Made by a program: the position numbers and the translations under genes. DNA of 39,198 bases from CAZTDD01 sp964612675 (lineage in GTDB: Bacteria > Hinthialibacterota > Hinthialibacteria > Hinthialibacterales > JAKPRU01), in NCBI GenBank assembly GCA_964612675.1, contig CAZTDD010000063.1:1-39198 (forward strand). The letters run 5' to 3'. Under the pieces are notes generated by a model. That model was not told where the DNA came from. It worked only from the letters and a program-made list of their open reading frames with translations, and made no database searches. The number at the start of each line of letters is the position of its first letter. The stretch's first letter is position 1. Shown in pieces: positions 7,767 to 16,817 of the stretch.

Positions 7767-9656
7767 ATGACAGAAGGTCGAGTTGTCCGGCTCCACGCCG
7801 GGATCGTGTTAGCGACTGTCTTAGGGACTGTCTGTGTTCTTCTTCTCGTCGGCTGTAACTCTGCGGGCGTCTACCGCAAACAGATCGACAAAACGGCCGG
7901 GCATATCATCGATCAAAAGCAGAAGGAAGCCCTGGGGCGGACGGAGCCGTTCACGATTGAGAAGCCGTCCGACGCATTGCGGCGGAGGCTCTTTGCGGCA
8001 CAGGCGTTGCCACGGTCGGCCTCGGCCTCTCTAGGCACGAAAGAGCTGCGGCGTATCGAGCACTGGCCGAACGATGATTATTTGGAGGCGGATGAAGGTG
8101 TTGCCGATGCATCGGTCGCGTTATCGACTGAGCCCCTGCGATTGACTTTGGTCGAAGCGTTGCAGGTTGCGGCAGCGAACAGCCGCGAGTACCAGAATCA
8201 GAAAGAAAGTGTGTTCAGTGCCGCCCTGCGTCTCGACGGGGAGCGGGACATTTTCCGGACTACCTTTACCGGTGCCATGGATGGATCGTTCAACACGAAT
8301 GAGAGCGGTGAGGATACCGTCAAAGGGATGGACGGTTCCGGGGTGTTTGGAATCGGCCGCACGCTCAAGAACGGCATCGCCCTCTCAGCCCAAATCGGTA
8401 TGGATGTCGCTAAACTCCTCTCGCCGGTCAACGACAGCTCGAGGGCGACTTTTGCGGATGCAAGCATTACGATTCCGCTCCTGCAGGGTGCCGGAAGGCA
8501 CATCGTGGCCGAACCACTGACACAGGCGGAACGCGACGCTGTCTATGCGATCTGGTCATTCGAACGCTACAAAAGGTCATTCGCGGTGCGGGTATCGGAC
8601 GAGTACCTTTCGGTGCTGCAGCAGCACGACACGATCACGAATGCCGAAGAGAACTATCGGAGTTTGATCGATGCGACGAGACGTGCCCGACTGCTGGCTG
8701 AGGCAGGTCGGCTGCCGCCGGAAGACGTCGATGAGGCTCTGCAGGATGAACTTTCCGCCCGGGAACGCTGGATCCGGGCTCAGGAAGCGTTGAAAAGCGG
8801 AAAAGACCGCTTCAATATCCTCCTCGGCCTCCCCACAGACGCTAAAATTCGACTCGTCACAGAAGAACTTGAACGTCTGAACGCCGAGTTCAGGGACCTT
8901 CTACCGGATACGGAATTGCCGGAGCCGGACGTGGCGGAAGAATCCATCGACGATCCAATTGTTTTGAAGCCTGCAACTCGAGAAAATGCAGGGCCTTACG
9001 AAATCGATGAGTCTACCGCCATACAGCTGGCTTTCGAGAATCGACTTGATTTGAGAACAGCGGAAGGAAGGGTTTACGACGCCCAGCGGCAGGTTGTCCT
9101 GGCGGCGGACGATTTCAAGCCACGCGTGACTCTGTTCGCCAACGCCGGGTATGGCGAAAACCGCAGCATGGGCTCGGCTACACTCCCGAATGCCCATCGC
9201 CTCGACTTCGACGAGGGCGTCTATTCCTTTCCGCTTACTATCGATTTGCCCTTAGACCAAACGGGCAATAAGATAGCTTACAGACAGAGCCTGATTGCGC
9301 TGGAGCGAGAGGTGCGCAGTTATCAGGAAACCGAAGACCAGATCAAACTCGAGGTGCGCAACAATCTGCGGAACCTACTGGAGTTTCGGCTGGCTCTCGA
9401 GATTCAGGCTCAGGCACTCGAACTGGCCGAGCGGCGGGTTGAGATGACCAATATGCTTCTCGACGCCGGTCGAACTGAAATGCGATTTGTTTTGGACGCG
9501 CAACGCGCCAGGCTCTCCGCTCGAAACAGCTTGACTTCCGCAATCATCGATTACCGCATGGCGGAGCTGGGATTACAGCGAGACCTGGGGGTGCTCCAGG
9601 TGAATGAAAAAGGACTCTGGAGAGAATTCTCTCCACCCGAGGTGAAAAATGAGTGA
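7767..9656 (+). CDS. TolC-like outer-membrane efflux lipoprotein
   Basis: 629 residues from the ATG at 7767; a GTG at 7740 in frame would add nine residues. The N-terminus has a hydrophobic stretch ending in the lipobox LVGC (C30), so it is a lipoprotein. The rest is an outer-membrane efflux protein of the TolC type, with two repeated helical halves: TLVEALQVAAANSREYQNQKE (first half) and DESTAIQLAFENRLDLRTAEGRV (second half), plus AERRVEMTNMLLDAGRTEMR near the end. It is longer than the usual 420-500 residues because of an N-terminal extension and an acidic loop near 380-410. It would form the trimeric exit duct for the pump encoded downstream. Its stop overlaps the adaptor start by 8 bp. 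Confidence 0.9.
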   Translation: MTEGRVVRLHAGIVLATVLGTVCVLLLVGCNSAGVYRKQIDKTAGHIIDQKQKEALGRTEPFTIEKPSDALRRRLFAAQALPRSASASLGTKELRRIEHWPNDDYLEADEGVADASVALSTEPLRLTLVEALQVAAANSREYQNQKESVFSAALRLDGERDIFRTTFTGAMDGSFNTNESGEDTVKGMDGSGVFGIGRTLKNGIALSAQIGMDVAKLLSPVNDSSRATFADASITIPLLQGAGRHIVAEPLTQAERDAVYAIWSFERYKRSFAVRVSDEYLSVLQQHDTITNAEENYRSLIDATRRARLLAEAGRLPPEDVDEALQDELSARERWIRAQEALKSGKDRFNILLGLPTDAKIRLVTEELERLNAEFRDLLPDTELPEPDVAEESIDDPIVLKPATRENAGPYEIDESTAIQLAFENRLDLRTAEGRVYDAQRQVVLAADDFKPRVTLFANAGYGENRSMGSATLPNAHRLDFDEGVYSFPLTIDLPLDQTGNKIAYRQSLIALEREVRSYQETEDQIKLEVRNNLRNLLEFRLALEIQAQALELAERRVEMTNMLLDAGRTEMRFVLDAQRARLSARNSLTSAIIDYRMAELGLQRDLGVLQVNEKGLWREFSPPEVKNE

Positions 9657-11628
9657 CGAGAAACGAACACGACGTGGAGGACTACTGAATCGAGGGATTC
9701 TCTGGGTTCTCGTAATTGCCGTCATTATGGTCGCCGGATTCAGCGCGACGGCGTTTCAGGGGTTTTTCGAGGAAAAAAGCGCGCTGGCCAACGAGCCGAT
9801 GTTTGAAGTCCAGCCCGGCCCGCTTCAAATCAGTGTGGTCGAATCAGGCACGGTCCGCCCCAAAGATCAGCTGATTCTCAAAAGCGAAATCGAGGGCAGG
9901 GCGACGATTTTGTACCTGGTTCCCGAAGGGAAAGAGGTTGAGAAAGGCGAAGTCCTCGTGGAACTGGACGCGAGCGGTCTCGAAGACCAGCTGATCGACC
10001 AAGAAATCAGTGTCCAAAACGCAGAGGCCGCCTACATCGGTGCGCGTGAAAACTTTGAAATTGTGAAAAACCAGGCGCAAAGCGACATCGACGTAGCGGA
10101 ACTGAATTACGAATTCGCGAAGTTGGATCTGGATAAATACCTCAGCGGCGAGTATCCCAATGAACTTAAAAAATTAGAGACCAACATCACGTTGGCGGAA
10201 GAGGAACTGAGTCGCGCGGAAGAGAAGTACGAATGGTCGAAGACCCTGTATAAAGAGAAATACATCTCCGAAACGGAGTTGAAATCCGATGAATTAGCCG
10301 CCAAGAAAGCGGAACTCAATTTGGAGATCGCTCGGCAGGATCTGGAACTTTTCCAGAATTACACCAAAGAGAGACAGGTCGCACAGCTGGTCAGCGACGT
10401 GACACAAACCGAGATGGCCCTCGAACGAACCTACCGAAAAGCTTCGGCGGAGGTTGCCCAGGCCAGCGCGGAACTTCAGGCGAAACTGGCCGAGTACGAT
10501 CGACAAACAGACAAGTTGGAGAAACTCGAAAAACAGATCGCGAATGCCGTGATCAAGGCCCCGATGAACGGCACTGTGATTTATGCTACCAGCGTTCGTA
10601 TGAGCTGGAGGGGGAGGGGTAACGAGGAACCGCTCGATGAAGGTCAGGAGGTTCGCGAACGCCAGGAATTGATCTACCTGCCGACGACGGATTCGTATAT
10701 GGCCGAAGTAAAGGTGCATGAGTCGAACCTCAAGAAAATTAGTGTCGGAATGCCGGTACGTATTACAGTGGAGGCGTTACCCGGCAAAGTATTCAGGGGG
10801 ACTGTCGATAAGATTGCTCCCCTACCGGACGCCCAAAGTATTTTCATGAATCCCGACCTGAAGCTGTACCGGACGGAAATCAATATCGATGCGGATGGGA
10901 ACAGCGGACTCCGGAACGGGAATACGTGCCGAGCCGAGATCCTGATTGACGAGTTTGAGGATGCTCTCTTTGTCCCCGTTTCTGCGATTGTGCGAAGGAA
11001 TGGCGAGCCGACGGTTTACGTGGCGAACGGCAACGAATGGGAGCCGCGTCGGGTCGAGTTGGGATTGGACAACAACGTGATGGCTCGAATTGTGAGTGGG
11101 TTAAACCCAGGCGAAAAAGTGTGGCTTGCACCGCCGCTTGTTTCAGAGGAACAACTGGCGTTTGCCGGTTCCGGTTCCACGGGCGGGGAACGAAATAGTT
11201 CTGGAGATGCAGCAGCGGAGGCGGGCGGTGAACAGGCAGCCGGTCCGCAAAGTGATGGACCTCGCGGCGGAGATCGATCACAGGCCGGTGGACGGCAACG
11301 ACCTGAGGGGGAATTCGGCGCGCCGGATGGTTCAGGTGGCCCTGGTTCCGGAGGTCCTCCGGGAGGGCGTGATGGCGAATCGATGGGCCGAGAGCGCGGT
11401 CCGCGTGGCGGAGGTCCCGATGCTTCGCAGGAAGACGGGCAACGTCGAGATCGAAGGAATCTAACGCCCGAACAGCGCGAAGAAATGCGCAAGCGAATGG
11501 AGAATATGTCCGAGGAGGAACGGGAACAGATGCGGCAACGGTTTCAGCAGCGGAGTTCAGAACCCTCCGAGCGCGGCGCTGGGCGCGGCGGACGAGGAGC
11601 CGGACGTAGAGGAGCTCCGCAAGAATAA
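9649..11628 (+). CDS. HlyD/MacA-type membrane fusion adaptor with long disordered tail
   Basis: 659 residues. One N-terminal membrane segment (about 17-37) is followed by the biotinyl-lipoyl/barrel-sandwich parts (VVESGTVRPKDQ, KEVEKGEVLVELDASGLEDQ, NAVIKAPMNGTVIYA), a long Glu/Lys-rich coiled-coil hairpin (about 115-300), and beta-barrel and membrane-proximal domains (VGMPVRITVEALPGKVFRGTV, VPVSAIVRRNGEPTVYVANG). It bridges the inner-membrane transporter to the TolC-like duct. Unlike ordinary adaptors of 370-450 residues, it continues from about 505 to 659 as a Gly/Arg/Gln/Glu-rich, low-complexity and presumably disordered tail. That tail includes LTPEQREEMRKRMENMSEEEREQ-like charged helices. 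It overlaps the preceding gene by 8 bp and the next by 1 bp. Confidence 0.92.
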   Translation: MSDEKRTRRGGLLNRGILWVLVIAVIMVAGFSATAFQGFFEEKSALANEPMFEVQPGPLQISVVESGTVRPKDQLILKSEIEGRATILYLVPEGKEVEKGEVLVELDASGLEDQLIDQEISVQNAEAAYIGARENFEIVKNQAQSDIDVAELNYEFAKLDLDKYLSGEYPNELKKLETNITLAEEELSRAEEKYEWSKTLYKEKYISETELKSDELAAKKAELNLEIARQDLELFQNYTKERQVAQLVSDVTQTEMALERTYRKASAEVAQASAELQAKLAEYDRQTDKLEKLEKQIANAVIKAPMNGTVIYATSVRMSWRGRGNEEPLDEGQEVRERQELIYLPTTDSYMAEVKVHESNLKKISVGMPVRITVEALPGKVFRGTVDKIAPLPDAQSIFMNPDLKLYRTEINIDADGNSGLRNGNTCRAEILIDEFEDALFVPVSAIVRRNGEPTVYVANGNEWEPRRVELGLDNNVMARIVSGLNPGEKVWLAPPLVSEEQLAFAGSGSTGGERNSSGDAAAEAGGEQAAGPQSDGPRGGDRSQAGGRQRPEGEFGAPDGSGGPGSGGPPGGRDGESMGRERGPRGGGPDASQEDGQRRDRRNLTPEQREEMRKRMENMSEEEREQMRQRFQQRSSEPSERGAGRGGRGAGRRGAPQE

Positions 11629-12338
11629 TGAACTTTAAGACGGAAGCAAAATCCGATACAGCCATCTTTCTCGATGACGTCCAGAAGATTTATCAAATGG
11701 GCGATCAACAGGTTAAGGCATTGGCCGGTGTAACCGCCGATTTTAAGAAAGGCAGTTTCTGGGCTCTGCTTGGCCCCAGTGGATCCGGAAAGAGTACTAT
11801 GCTGAATTTACTCGGATGCCTGGATCGCCCGAGTAGCGGGAAGTACCTGCTGGACGGAAAAGACGTGAGTACGTTGGACGACAATGCTCTCAGCCAGGTC
11901 CGGTTGAAGCATTTCGGCTTCATTTTTCAAAGTTTTAATTTGATCCCCCAGTCGACAGTGGAAGAGAATATCCAGTTGCCTCTCTACTACCTCGGATGGG
12001 ATCCGGTGAAAAGCAACGAGAGAGCGAAAGAACTGGCCGAGAAAGTCGGATTGGGGGATCGGTTGAACCACCGTCCTGCCGAGCTGTCGGGTGGACAACA
12101 GCAGCGCGTGGCAATTGCGCGGGCATTGGCGAACGATCCGCAGATTCTTCTCGCGGACGAGCCCACCGGGAATCTGGACTCCGCCACCGGAGACGAGATT
12201 ATCAATATGATCGCGGAACTGAATGAACAGGGCAAAACAATCATTATGGTAACGCATGAAGTGAGTATCGCGTCCGTCGCCCGGCAGCGTATGTTTATGA
12301 AAGACGGACAAATCGAGCGAATTGAAGGAGAGCATTGA
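11628..12338 (+). CDS. ABC transporter ATP-binding protein (MacB/LolD-type)
   Basis: 236 residues. The Walker A is GPSGSGKST (49-57), Q-loop FQSFNLIP, signature LSGGQ (153-157), Walker B ILLADE (173-178), D-loop GNLDS and switch histidine H210 (VTHE). This is the LolD/MacB/FtsE-like class that drives mechanotransmission through FtsX-type permeases. The TAATG overlap with the adaptor and the TGATG overlap with the permease show translational coupling. In classical MacB the ATPase and permease are one polypeptide; here they are separate genes. Confidence 0.95.
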   Translation: MNFKTEAKSDTAIFLDDVQKIYQMGDQQVKALAGVTADFKKGSFWALLGPSGSGKSTMLNLLGCLDRPSSGKYLLDGKDVSTLDDNALSQVRLKHFGFIFQSFNLIPQSTVEENIQLPLYYLGWDPVKSNERAKELAEKVGLGDRLNHRPAELSGGQQQRVAIARALANDPQILLADEPTGNLDSATGDEIINMIAELNEQGKTIIMVTHEVSIASVARQRMFMKDGQIERIEGEH

Positions 12339-13606
12339 TGCACCGCTCGAAACATTACCGGGAAATCAAACTCGGCATAAAAAATCTCCTCTTACACAAG
12401 CTCCGGTCGCTTTTGACCATGCTGGGTGTTGTGTTCGGTGTCGGCAGCGTCATCGCGATGTTGGCGGTCGGCGAAGGCGCGAGTTCGGAGGCGATGAATC
12501 AAATCCGAATGCTGGGAAGCAACAATATCATCCTCAATTCCATGAAGCCCGTGGAAGAGGAGACCGCCACGAATGTGCGCGTGATGATGAGCGTGTACGG
12601 GTTGTTGTACGACGATGCGACCCGATTATCCGAAAGCCTTCCGACCGTGTCCCGCGTGGTGCCGGTGAAGCACGTGCGCAAGGAAGCCCGTCTGAAACAT
12701 CGGGCGCTTGAACTGCGTGTTGTGGGAACGACACCGGCGTGGTTCGAACTCGTAAAACGAGACGTCATCGGTGGACGAGTACTGACTTCAGAAGATGTGA
12801 TCAGTCACGGAAACGTCGTTGTTCTGACGGAACATGGCGCTCGCCGCGTACTGGCCACGGAAGAGACGATCGGTCAATCGCTTCGCATCGGTGGAGACTA
12901 CTTTGAGGTGACCGGAATTGTCAAAAACGCCGGTGGGTCCGCCGGAGGCATTCAAACTCCCGATCAGGAGATCGACGCGTATATTCCTATCAGCGTGGCG
13001 CGCGAACGCTTCGGCGATGTGTTTACTCAGATGTCCGCCGGATCGCGGACACGGGAGCTCGTAGAACTTCACCAGATCATTGTGGAAGTCAATAATCTTG
13101 AAAATGTTGAAATGACTTCGAATGCGGTTCAGGCTATGCTGGAGCGATTTCATAAAAAGAAAGATTACCGTATGAGCGTTCCTCTTGCTTTGCTCCGGCA
13201 AGCGGAAGCCACGAAGCGCACATTCAATATCGTTCTTGGGTCGATCGCCGGGATCAGCCTGTTGGTTGGTGGAATCGGAATTATGAACATCATGTTGGCT
13301 TCCGTGACCGAACGGACGCGCGAAATCGGAATCCGCCGTGCCATCGGAGCCAACAAAAAGCAGATTGTCACGCAATTCCTGATCGAGACTGTTGTGCTCT
13401 CTACAAGCGGCGGATTAATTGGTATCGGAATCGGATTGCTCATTCCTTGGCTGGTTACTCATTTTGCCGGGATGCCGACAGTCATTACGCCATACAGTCT
13501 CGTCCTCTCTTTGGGGATTAGTATGGGCGTAGGAATTGTCTTCGGAATTTACCCGGCCATGCGCGCCTCCAACCTCGATCCTATTGTTGCCTTGCGGCAT
13601 GAATGA
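12338..13606 (+). CDS. FtsX/MacB-like ABC permease
   Basis: 422 residues from the ATG at 12338, which overlaps the ATPase stop by 1 bp (a TTG one codon earlier is less likely). Architecture: one N-terminal membrane helix (LLHKLRSLLTMLGVVFGVGSVIAM), a large periplasmic MacB-core domain (about 50-280, with GGRVLTSEDV and VVVLTEHGARRV), then three C-terminal helices. These carry the family motifs GGIGIMNIMLASVTERTREIG and RRAIGANKKQI, ending PAMRASNLDPIVALRHE. With the three genes before it, it forms a complete tripartite MacAB-TolC-type exporter. The substrate (macrolide, peptide, lipid or polysaccharide-related) cannot be read from sequence. Confidence 0.94.
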   Translation: MHRSKHYREIKLGIKNLLLHKLRSLLTMLGVVFGVGSVIAMLAVGEGASSEAMNQIRMLGSNNIILNSMKPVEEETATNVRVMMSVYGLLYDDATRLSESLPTVSRVVPVKHVRKEARLKHRALELRVVGTTPAWFELVKRDVIGGRVLTSEDVISHGNVVVLTEHGARRVLATEETIGQSLRIGGDYFEVTGIVKNAGGSAGGIQTPDQEIDAYIPISVARERFGDVFTQMSAGSRTRELVELHQIIVEVNNLENVEMTSNAVQAMLERFHKKKDYRMSVPLALLRQAEATKRTFNIVLGSIAGISLLVGGIGIMNIMLASVTERTREIGIRRAIGANKKQIVTQFLIETVVLSTSGGLIGIGIGLLIPWLVTHFAGMPTVITPYSLVLSLGISMGVGIVFGIYPAMRASNLDPIVALRHE

Positions 13607-13641
13607 TCGTGGCGGGCAAGGGAGAAGAGCCCTCACCCTAT

Positions 13642-13662
13642 CCCTCTCCCAGAGGGAGAGGG
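13642..13662. repeat. Palindromic repeat CCCTCTCCC-AGA-GGGAGAGGG
   Basis: Perfect 9-bp inverted repeat around a 3-nt loop, 35 bp after the efflux operon, preceded by CCTCACCCTAT. This composition is common in dispersed intergenic palindromes of many bacteria. It may end the efflux transcript although no T-run follows. Just after it, GTTTCGTTT/GTTTCGCTT-like words recur three times in 13680-13745. Confidence 0.6.
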
Positions 13663-13861
13663 GACTGCGGATGTCGACTTTCGTTTCGTTTCCCGTACGA
13701 CTAGTTTCGTTTGCAGCGCAATGTGTTTCGCTTCCGGTACGTCCAGATTCCCGCCGGACGAGGCTCCCAACGAGCTGACGGCCGTTTGCCCCTCCCCTTT
13801 TTTCGAACGCTTTCCCACACACGCTATGCCACTCGTGACAGCAATACCAAAATGAATCAAC

Positions 13862-15091
13862 ATGAGGGAGTCTCACAATCGCACACATGAAGAGGTCATG
13901 AGGACAATGAGAAGATTTGAGTTGTTTTTGCCGCAACTTTGCCTTTCCCTGTTTCAAACCGGTCGATCCCCGTTGGCTGTGTTTTTCGCTGTCTACATCA
14001 CACTTTGTGTGACAGGCTTCTCCGTGGAGCAAGCCCTTGGGCGGGGCGGTACCGAAGTCGATATTCCCAGCTGGAAAGCTTGTTTGCGACAAGATCCTGG
14101 GTGGTACACGAGCGATCAAGCGATTCGAATTGCGGACAATGTTTTGCTCTACCAACGCAAGAGCGGCGGATGGCCGAAGAACACCGACATGGCTGACGTG
14201 CTCAGCAAGGAAGAAGAAAAGAAAATCATTGCGGACAAGGACGAGGACGACAGTACAATCGATAACGGTGCGACATATCGGCAATTGGAATATCTCGCGC
14301 GGGTTTACTCTTCAACCCAAATCGACCGCTTTCTCGAATCGTTCCAACGGGGGCTGGACTATCTATTCGAAGCACAGTATGAGAACGGCGGTTGGCCGCA
14401 GTTCTATCCCAACGCGTCGGGATATCACAAACATATCACATTCAACGACAATGCCATGATCGGAGTGATGAGACTCCTGCGCGATGTTGCTCGGGAAGAA
14501 CAGCCGTACGCATTCGTTAGTGAAACACACCGTAACCAAGCGGCCGAAGCTGTTAAGAAGGGCATCGAGTGCATATTGAAATGCCAGATCGGTGTCGACG
14601 GAAAACGAACGGCGTGGTGCGCCCAGCATGACGAGAAGACTCTGGAGCCCGCGCCGGCGCGCACCTATGAAAAAGTGTCTCTCAGCGGTGCTGAAAGTGT
14701 GGGGATCGTTGAATTCTTGATGGGAATCGATCAGCCGGATTCCACGACTATTCATGCGATTCAGTCTGCGGTTCAGTGGTTCGATCGAGTTAAGATCATA
14801 GGGATCAAGGTCGTTGAGAAACGGGACTCAACGCTGCCGAGAGGATATGATAAAATCGTCGTTCAGGAATCCGGAGCCGGGCCGATTTGGGCCCGGTTTT
14901 ATGAAATCGGTACGAACCGTCCGATATTCTGCGGCCGGGACGGAATCGTGAAGTACAAACTGAGCGATATTGAACACGAGCGGCGCGTCGGATACGCCTG
15001 GTACACGGACAACCCGGAAGATCTTCTGGAAGATGAGTATCCAGAGTGGCAGGCGAAATGGGCGCCGAACGATAATGTTTTGAAGCACTGA
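13862..15091 (+). CDS. Secreted pectate lyase, PL10 type
   Basis: 409 residues from the first ATG; ATGs at 13898 and 13907 are plausible alternatives and would put the hydrophobic leader (LAVFFAVYITLCVTGF) nearer the N-terminus. The true start is not settled. The mature part matches the alpha/alpha-toroid pectate lyases (PelA/Pel10): QKSGGWPKN-type motif at about 100-107, DNGATYRQLEYLARV (134-148), QYENGGWPQFYPN, ITFNDNAM, and the diagnostic TAWCAQHDEKTLEPAPARTYE followed by LSGAES. NRPIFCGRDG near the end carries a conserved Arg. It cuts polygalacturonate by beta-elimination. It precedes the TRAP and uronate genes, consistent with a pectin-use cluster. It ends 43 bp before dctP. Confidence 0.9.
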   Translation: MRESHNRTHEEVMRTMRRFELFLPQLCLSLFQTGRSPLAVFFAVYITLCVTGFSVEQALGRGGTEVDIPSWKACLRQDPGWYTSDQAIRIADNVLLYQRKSGGWPKNTDMADVLSKEEEKKIIADKDEDDSTIDNGATYRQLEYLARVYSSTQIDRFLESFQRGLDYLFEAQYENGGWPQFYPNASGYHKHITFNDNAMIGVMRLLRDVAREEQPYAFVSETHRNQAAEAVKKGIECILKCQIGVDGKRTAWCAQHDEKTLEPAPARTYEKVSLSGAESVGIVEFLMGIDQPDSTTIHAIQSAVQWFDRVKIIGIKVVEKRDSTLPRGYDKIVVQESGAGPIWARFYEIGTNRPIFCGRDGIVKYKLSDIEHERRVGYAWYTDNPEDLLEDEYPEWQAKWAPNDNVLKH

Positions 15092-15134
15092 GAGCCAGCC
15101 GGAGGGTCTTTCAAAAAAGAGAGGGGAATTTATC

Positions 15135-16136
15135 ATGAAGAGTTTTCTGCACAATTTGTCCATACCGTTCTTTATCTCCATATTGTTTCTCCTTCTTTCG
15201 TGCGGCGGTCCGGAAGGAGAGCCGGGGCAGGAGAGAATTACGTATAGTCTGCCTCACGTTTTGAATACGGATCACCCCGTCCATAAAGCGCTGGAGCGTT
15301 TCGCAGAGGAACTCGAGACGCGAAGCGGCGGGACGATGGTCGTCAAGATTCAACCCGGTGGAACGCTGGGGAACGAGCAGGAACTCTGTGATAATGTAAC
15401 CAACGATGCAGATGCGTTCACGAAAATCTCCTCGACCATATTGGAGACGAAAACCGATTTAGCAAAAGTGTATTCTTTGCCCTATCTGTTCCGTGACGAA
15501 GACCATATGTGGAAAGTACTGGACGGCGAAATCGGAACGGAACTGCTCGACATGGCGATCGAACAGAATTTGAAAGGGATTTGCTATTTTGACGCCGGCG
15601 CTCGATCATTCTACACAAAGAAGAAAGTGGACTCTCCGCAGGACCTTCACGGAATAAAGATTCGAGTGCAGAAAAGTGTCATGATGCAGAAACTTGTGGA
15701 ATCGCTGGGAGCTTCTCCACAGCAGATCGCCTTCTCGGAACTCTATACGGCGTTGGATACAGGCGTAGTGCAGGGGGCGGAAAATAATATTCCCAGCTAT
15801 TATACGACGCGGCATTACAATGTCGCTCCGTATTATGTTTTCGACGAACATGTATGCATTCCGGACATTCTTTTGATGAGTGCGAAACGATGGAACCGAT
15901 TGAATCCCGAACAGCAGGCCTGGATTATGGAGTCCGCCGAGGTGGCGAAAGAATTTCAAAAGAAATTATGGAAAGAGAAGAATCGGGAATATATGGAGAA
16001 AATGGAGGCGGAAGGTGTCACCTTCACCTATCTCGACAACAAAGAACCTTTCGTGGAAGCCACAAAATCCATATACAATGAATTTGAGGGGACGGAAGTG
16101 ATCGAGTATGTCAAGCGGATTCGTGCGGTGAACTAG
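15135..16136 (+). CDS. dctP: TRAP transporter substrate-binding lipoprotein (DctP)
   Basis: 333 residues, with GAGAGGGG about 10 nt before the ATG. The leader ends in the lipobox LLSC (C23), so it is membrane-anchored rather than free. The core matches the DctP/TAXI-like family: LPHVLNTDHPVHKALERFAEELE, GGTLGNEQELCDNV, the helix with DLHGIKIRVQKSVMMQKLVESLGASPQQIAFSEL-type residues including the ligand-carboxylate arginine (KIRVQ), and YTALDTGVVQGAENNIPSYY. Uronates or oligogalacturonate monomers are the likely ligands, judged from the lyase upstream and UxaC/UxaE downstream. First gene of the dctPQM set. Confidence 0.94.
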   Translation: MKSFLHNLSIPFFISILFLLLSCGGPEGEPGQERITYSLPHVLNTDHPVHKALERFAEELETRSGGTMVVKIQPGGTLGNEQELCDNVTNDADAFTKISSTILETKTDLAKVYSLPYLFRDEDHMWKVLDGEIGTELLDMAIEQNLKGICYFDAGARSFYTKKKVDSPQDLHGIKIRVQKSVMMQKLVESLGASPQQIAFSELYTALDTGVVQGAENNIPSYYTTRHYNVAPYYVFDEHVCIPDILLMSAKRWNRLNPEQQAWIMESAEVAKEFQKKLWKEKNREYMEKMEAEGVTFTYLDNKEPFVEATKSIYNEFEGTEVIEYVKRIRAVN

Positions 16137-16187
16137 GGGATATGAACTCGGAAGTAGGGGGGATTTACAGATCGGTCGGAGAGAATA

Positions 16188-16817
16188 TTGCAACGTTTTT
16201 ACGATATATTGGATAAGGGTTTAACCGCCGTGTTACTGACATTGGTCGTTGCGATGGTGCTCAGTATCACGACGGAGATTCTGTTGAATGCCGCCATACA
16301 GCCGATTACCAGCAGTCTATTGAAATCCTATAGAAATGACGCGATTCCTACCCAACAAACAGAGCAAGAAGAATCTTTTCCGGTTCCCCAGCTTGAAGCG
16401 ATGATGGGATTCGTCGCGAAAGTCTCTGCTCCGGTAAATACCGCTTCGCAAACCTTGCTGGTATGGATCGGCATTTTGGGAAGCGCTCTCGCGTTCCGGA
16501 TGCGTGCGCATCTTGGCGTGGATGCGCTTGTGCGGCTCTATCCGCCAAAGGTTCGATTGATCCTCGATTATGTCTCTACGGCGCTGGTAGGGCTGTTTTC
16601 GTTGTTTGTGTTGGCAATTGGTGGATATATGGTCTGTTATCGGGCATTTTCAATGGGATCGAAGATGCCCGGTTTTGAGGTGCTCAACCGTGGCTGGTTT
16701 TACCTGGTTCTAGTACTTGCCGGAATACTCAATCTTCTTTACTGTATTTATCACTTTGCCCACCCGAGTCCGGTGGCGGGATCGCAACCGGCCGAACAGG
16801 AACGGACGAACAGATGA
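16188..16817 (+). CDS. dctQ: TRAP transporter small permease (DctQ) with enlarged first loop
   Basis: 209 residues from a TTG at 16188 with GGAGAG close upstream. Four membrane helices are visible: about 14-33, 85-105, 122-145 and 165-190, with conserved LAFRMRAHLGVDALV and the RGWFYLVLVLAG end. The first loop, between helices 1 and 2, is about 50 residues and carries a Gln/Glu/Pro-rich segment (PTQQTEQEE), longer than in standard DctQ proteins of some 160-180 residues. The stop overlaps the DctM ATG by 4 bp. It works with DctM as the sodium-driven membrane part of the TRAP system. Confidence 0.92.
   Translation: MQRFYDILDKGLTAVLLTLVVAMVLSITTEILLNAAIQPITSSLLKSYRNDAIPTQQTEQEESFPVPQLEAMMGFVAKVSAPVNTASQTLLVWIGILGSALAFRMRAHLGVDALVRLYPPKVRLILDYVSTALVGLFSLFVLAIGGYMVCYRAFSMGSKMPGFEVLNRGWFYLVLVLAGILNLLYCIYHFAHPSPVAGSQPAEQERTNR

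Noticed and set aside
10880..11665. 261-codon minus-strand frame
   Set aside because: Antisense to the low-complexity tail of the adaptor; composition artefact.
13680..13745. Three GTTTCG-type words suggesting a CRISPR-like or tandem array
   Set aside because: The copies are too short, unevenly spaced and imperfect, without spacers of constant length.
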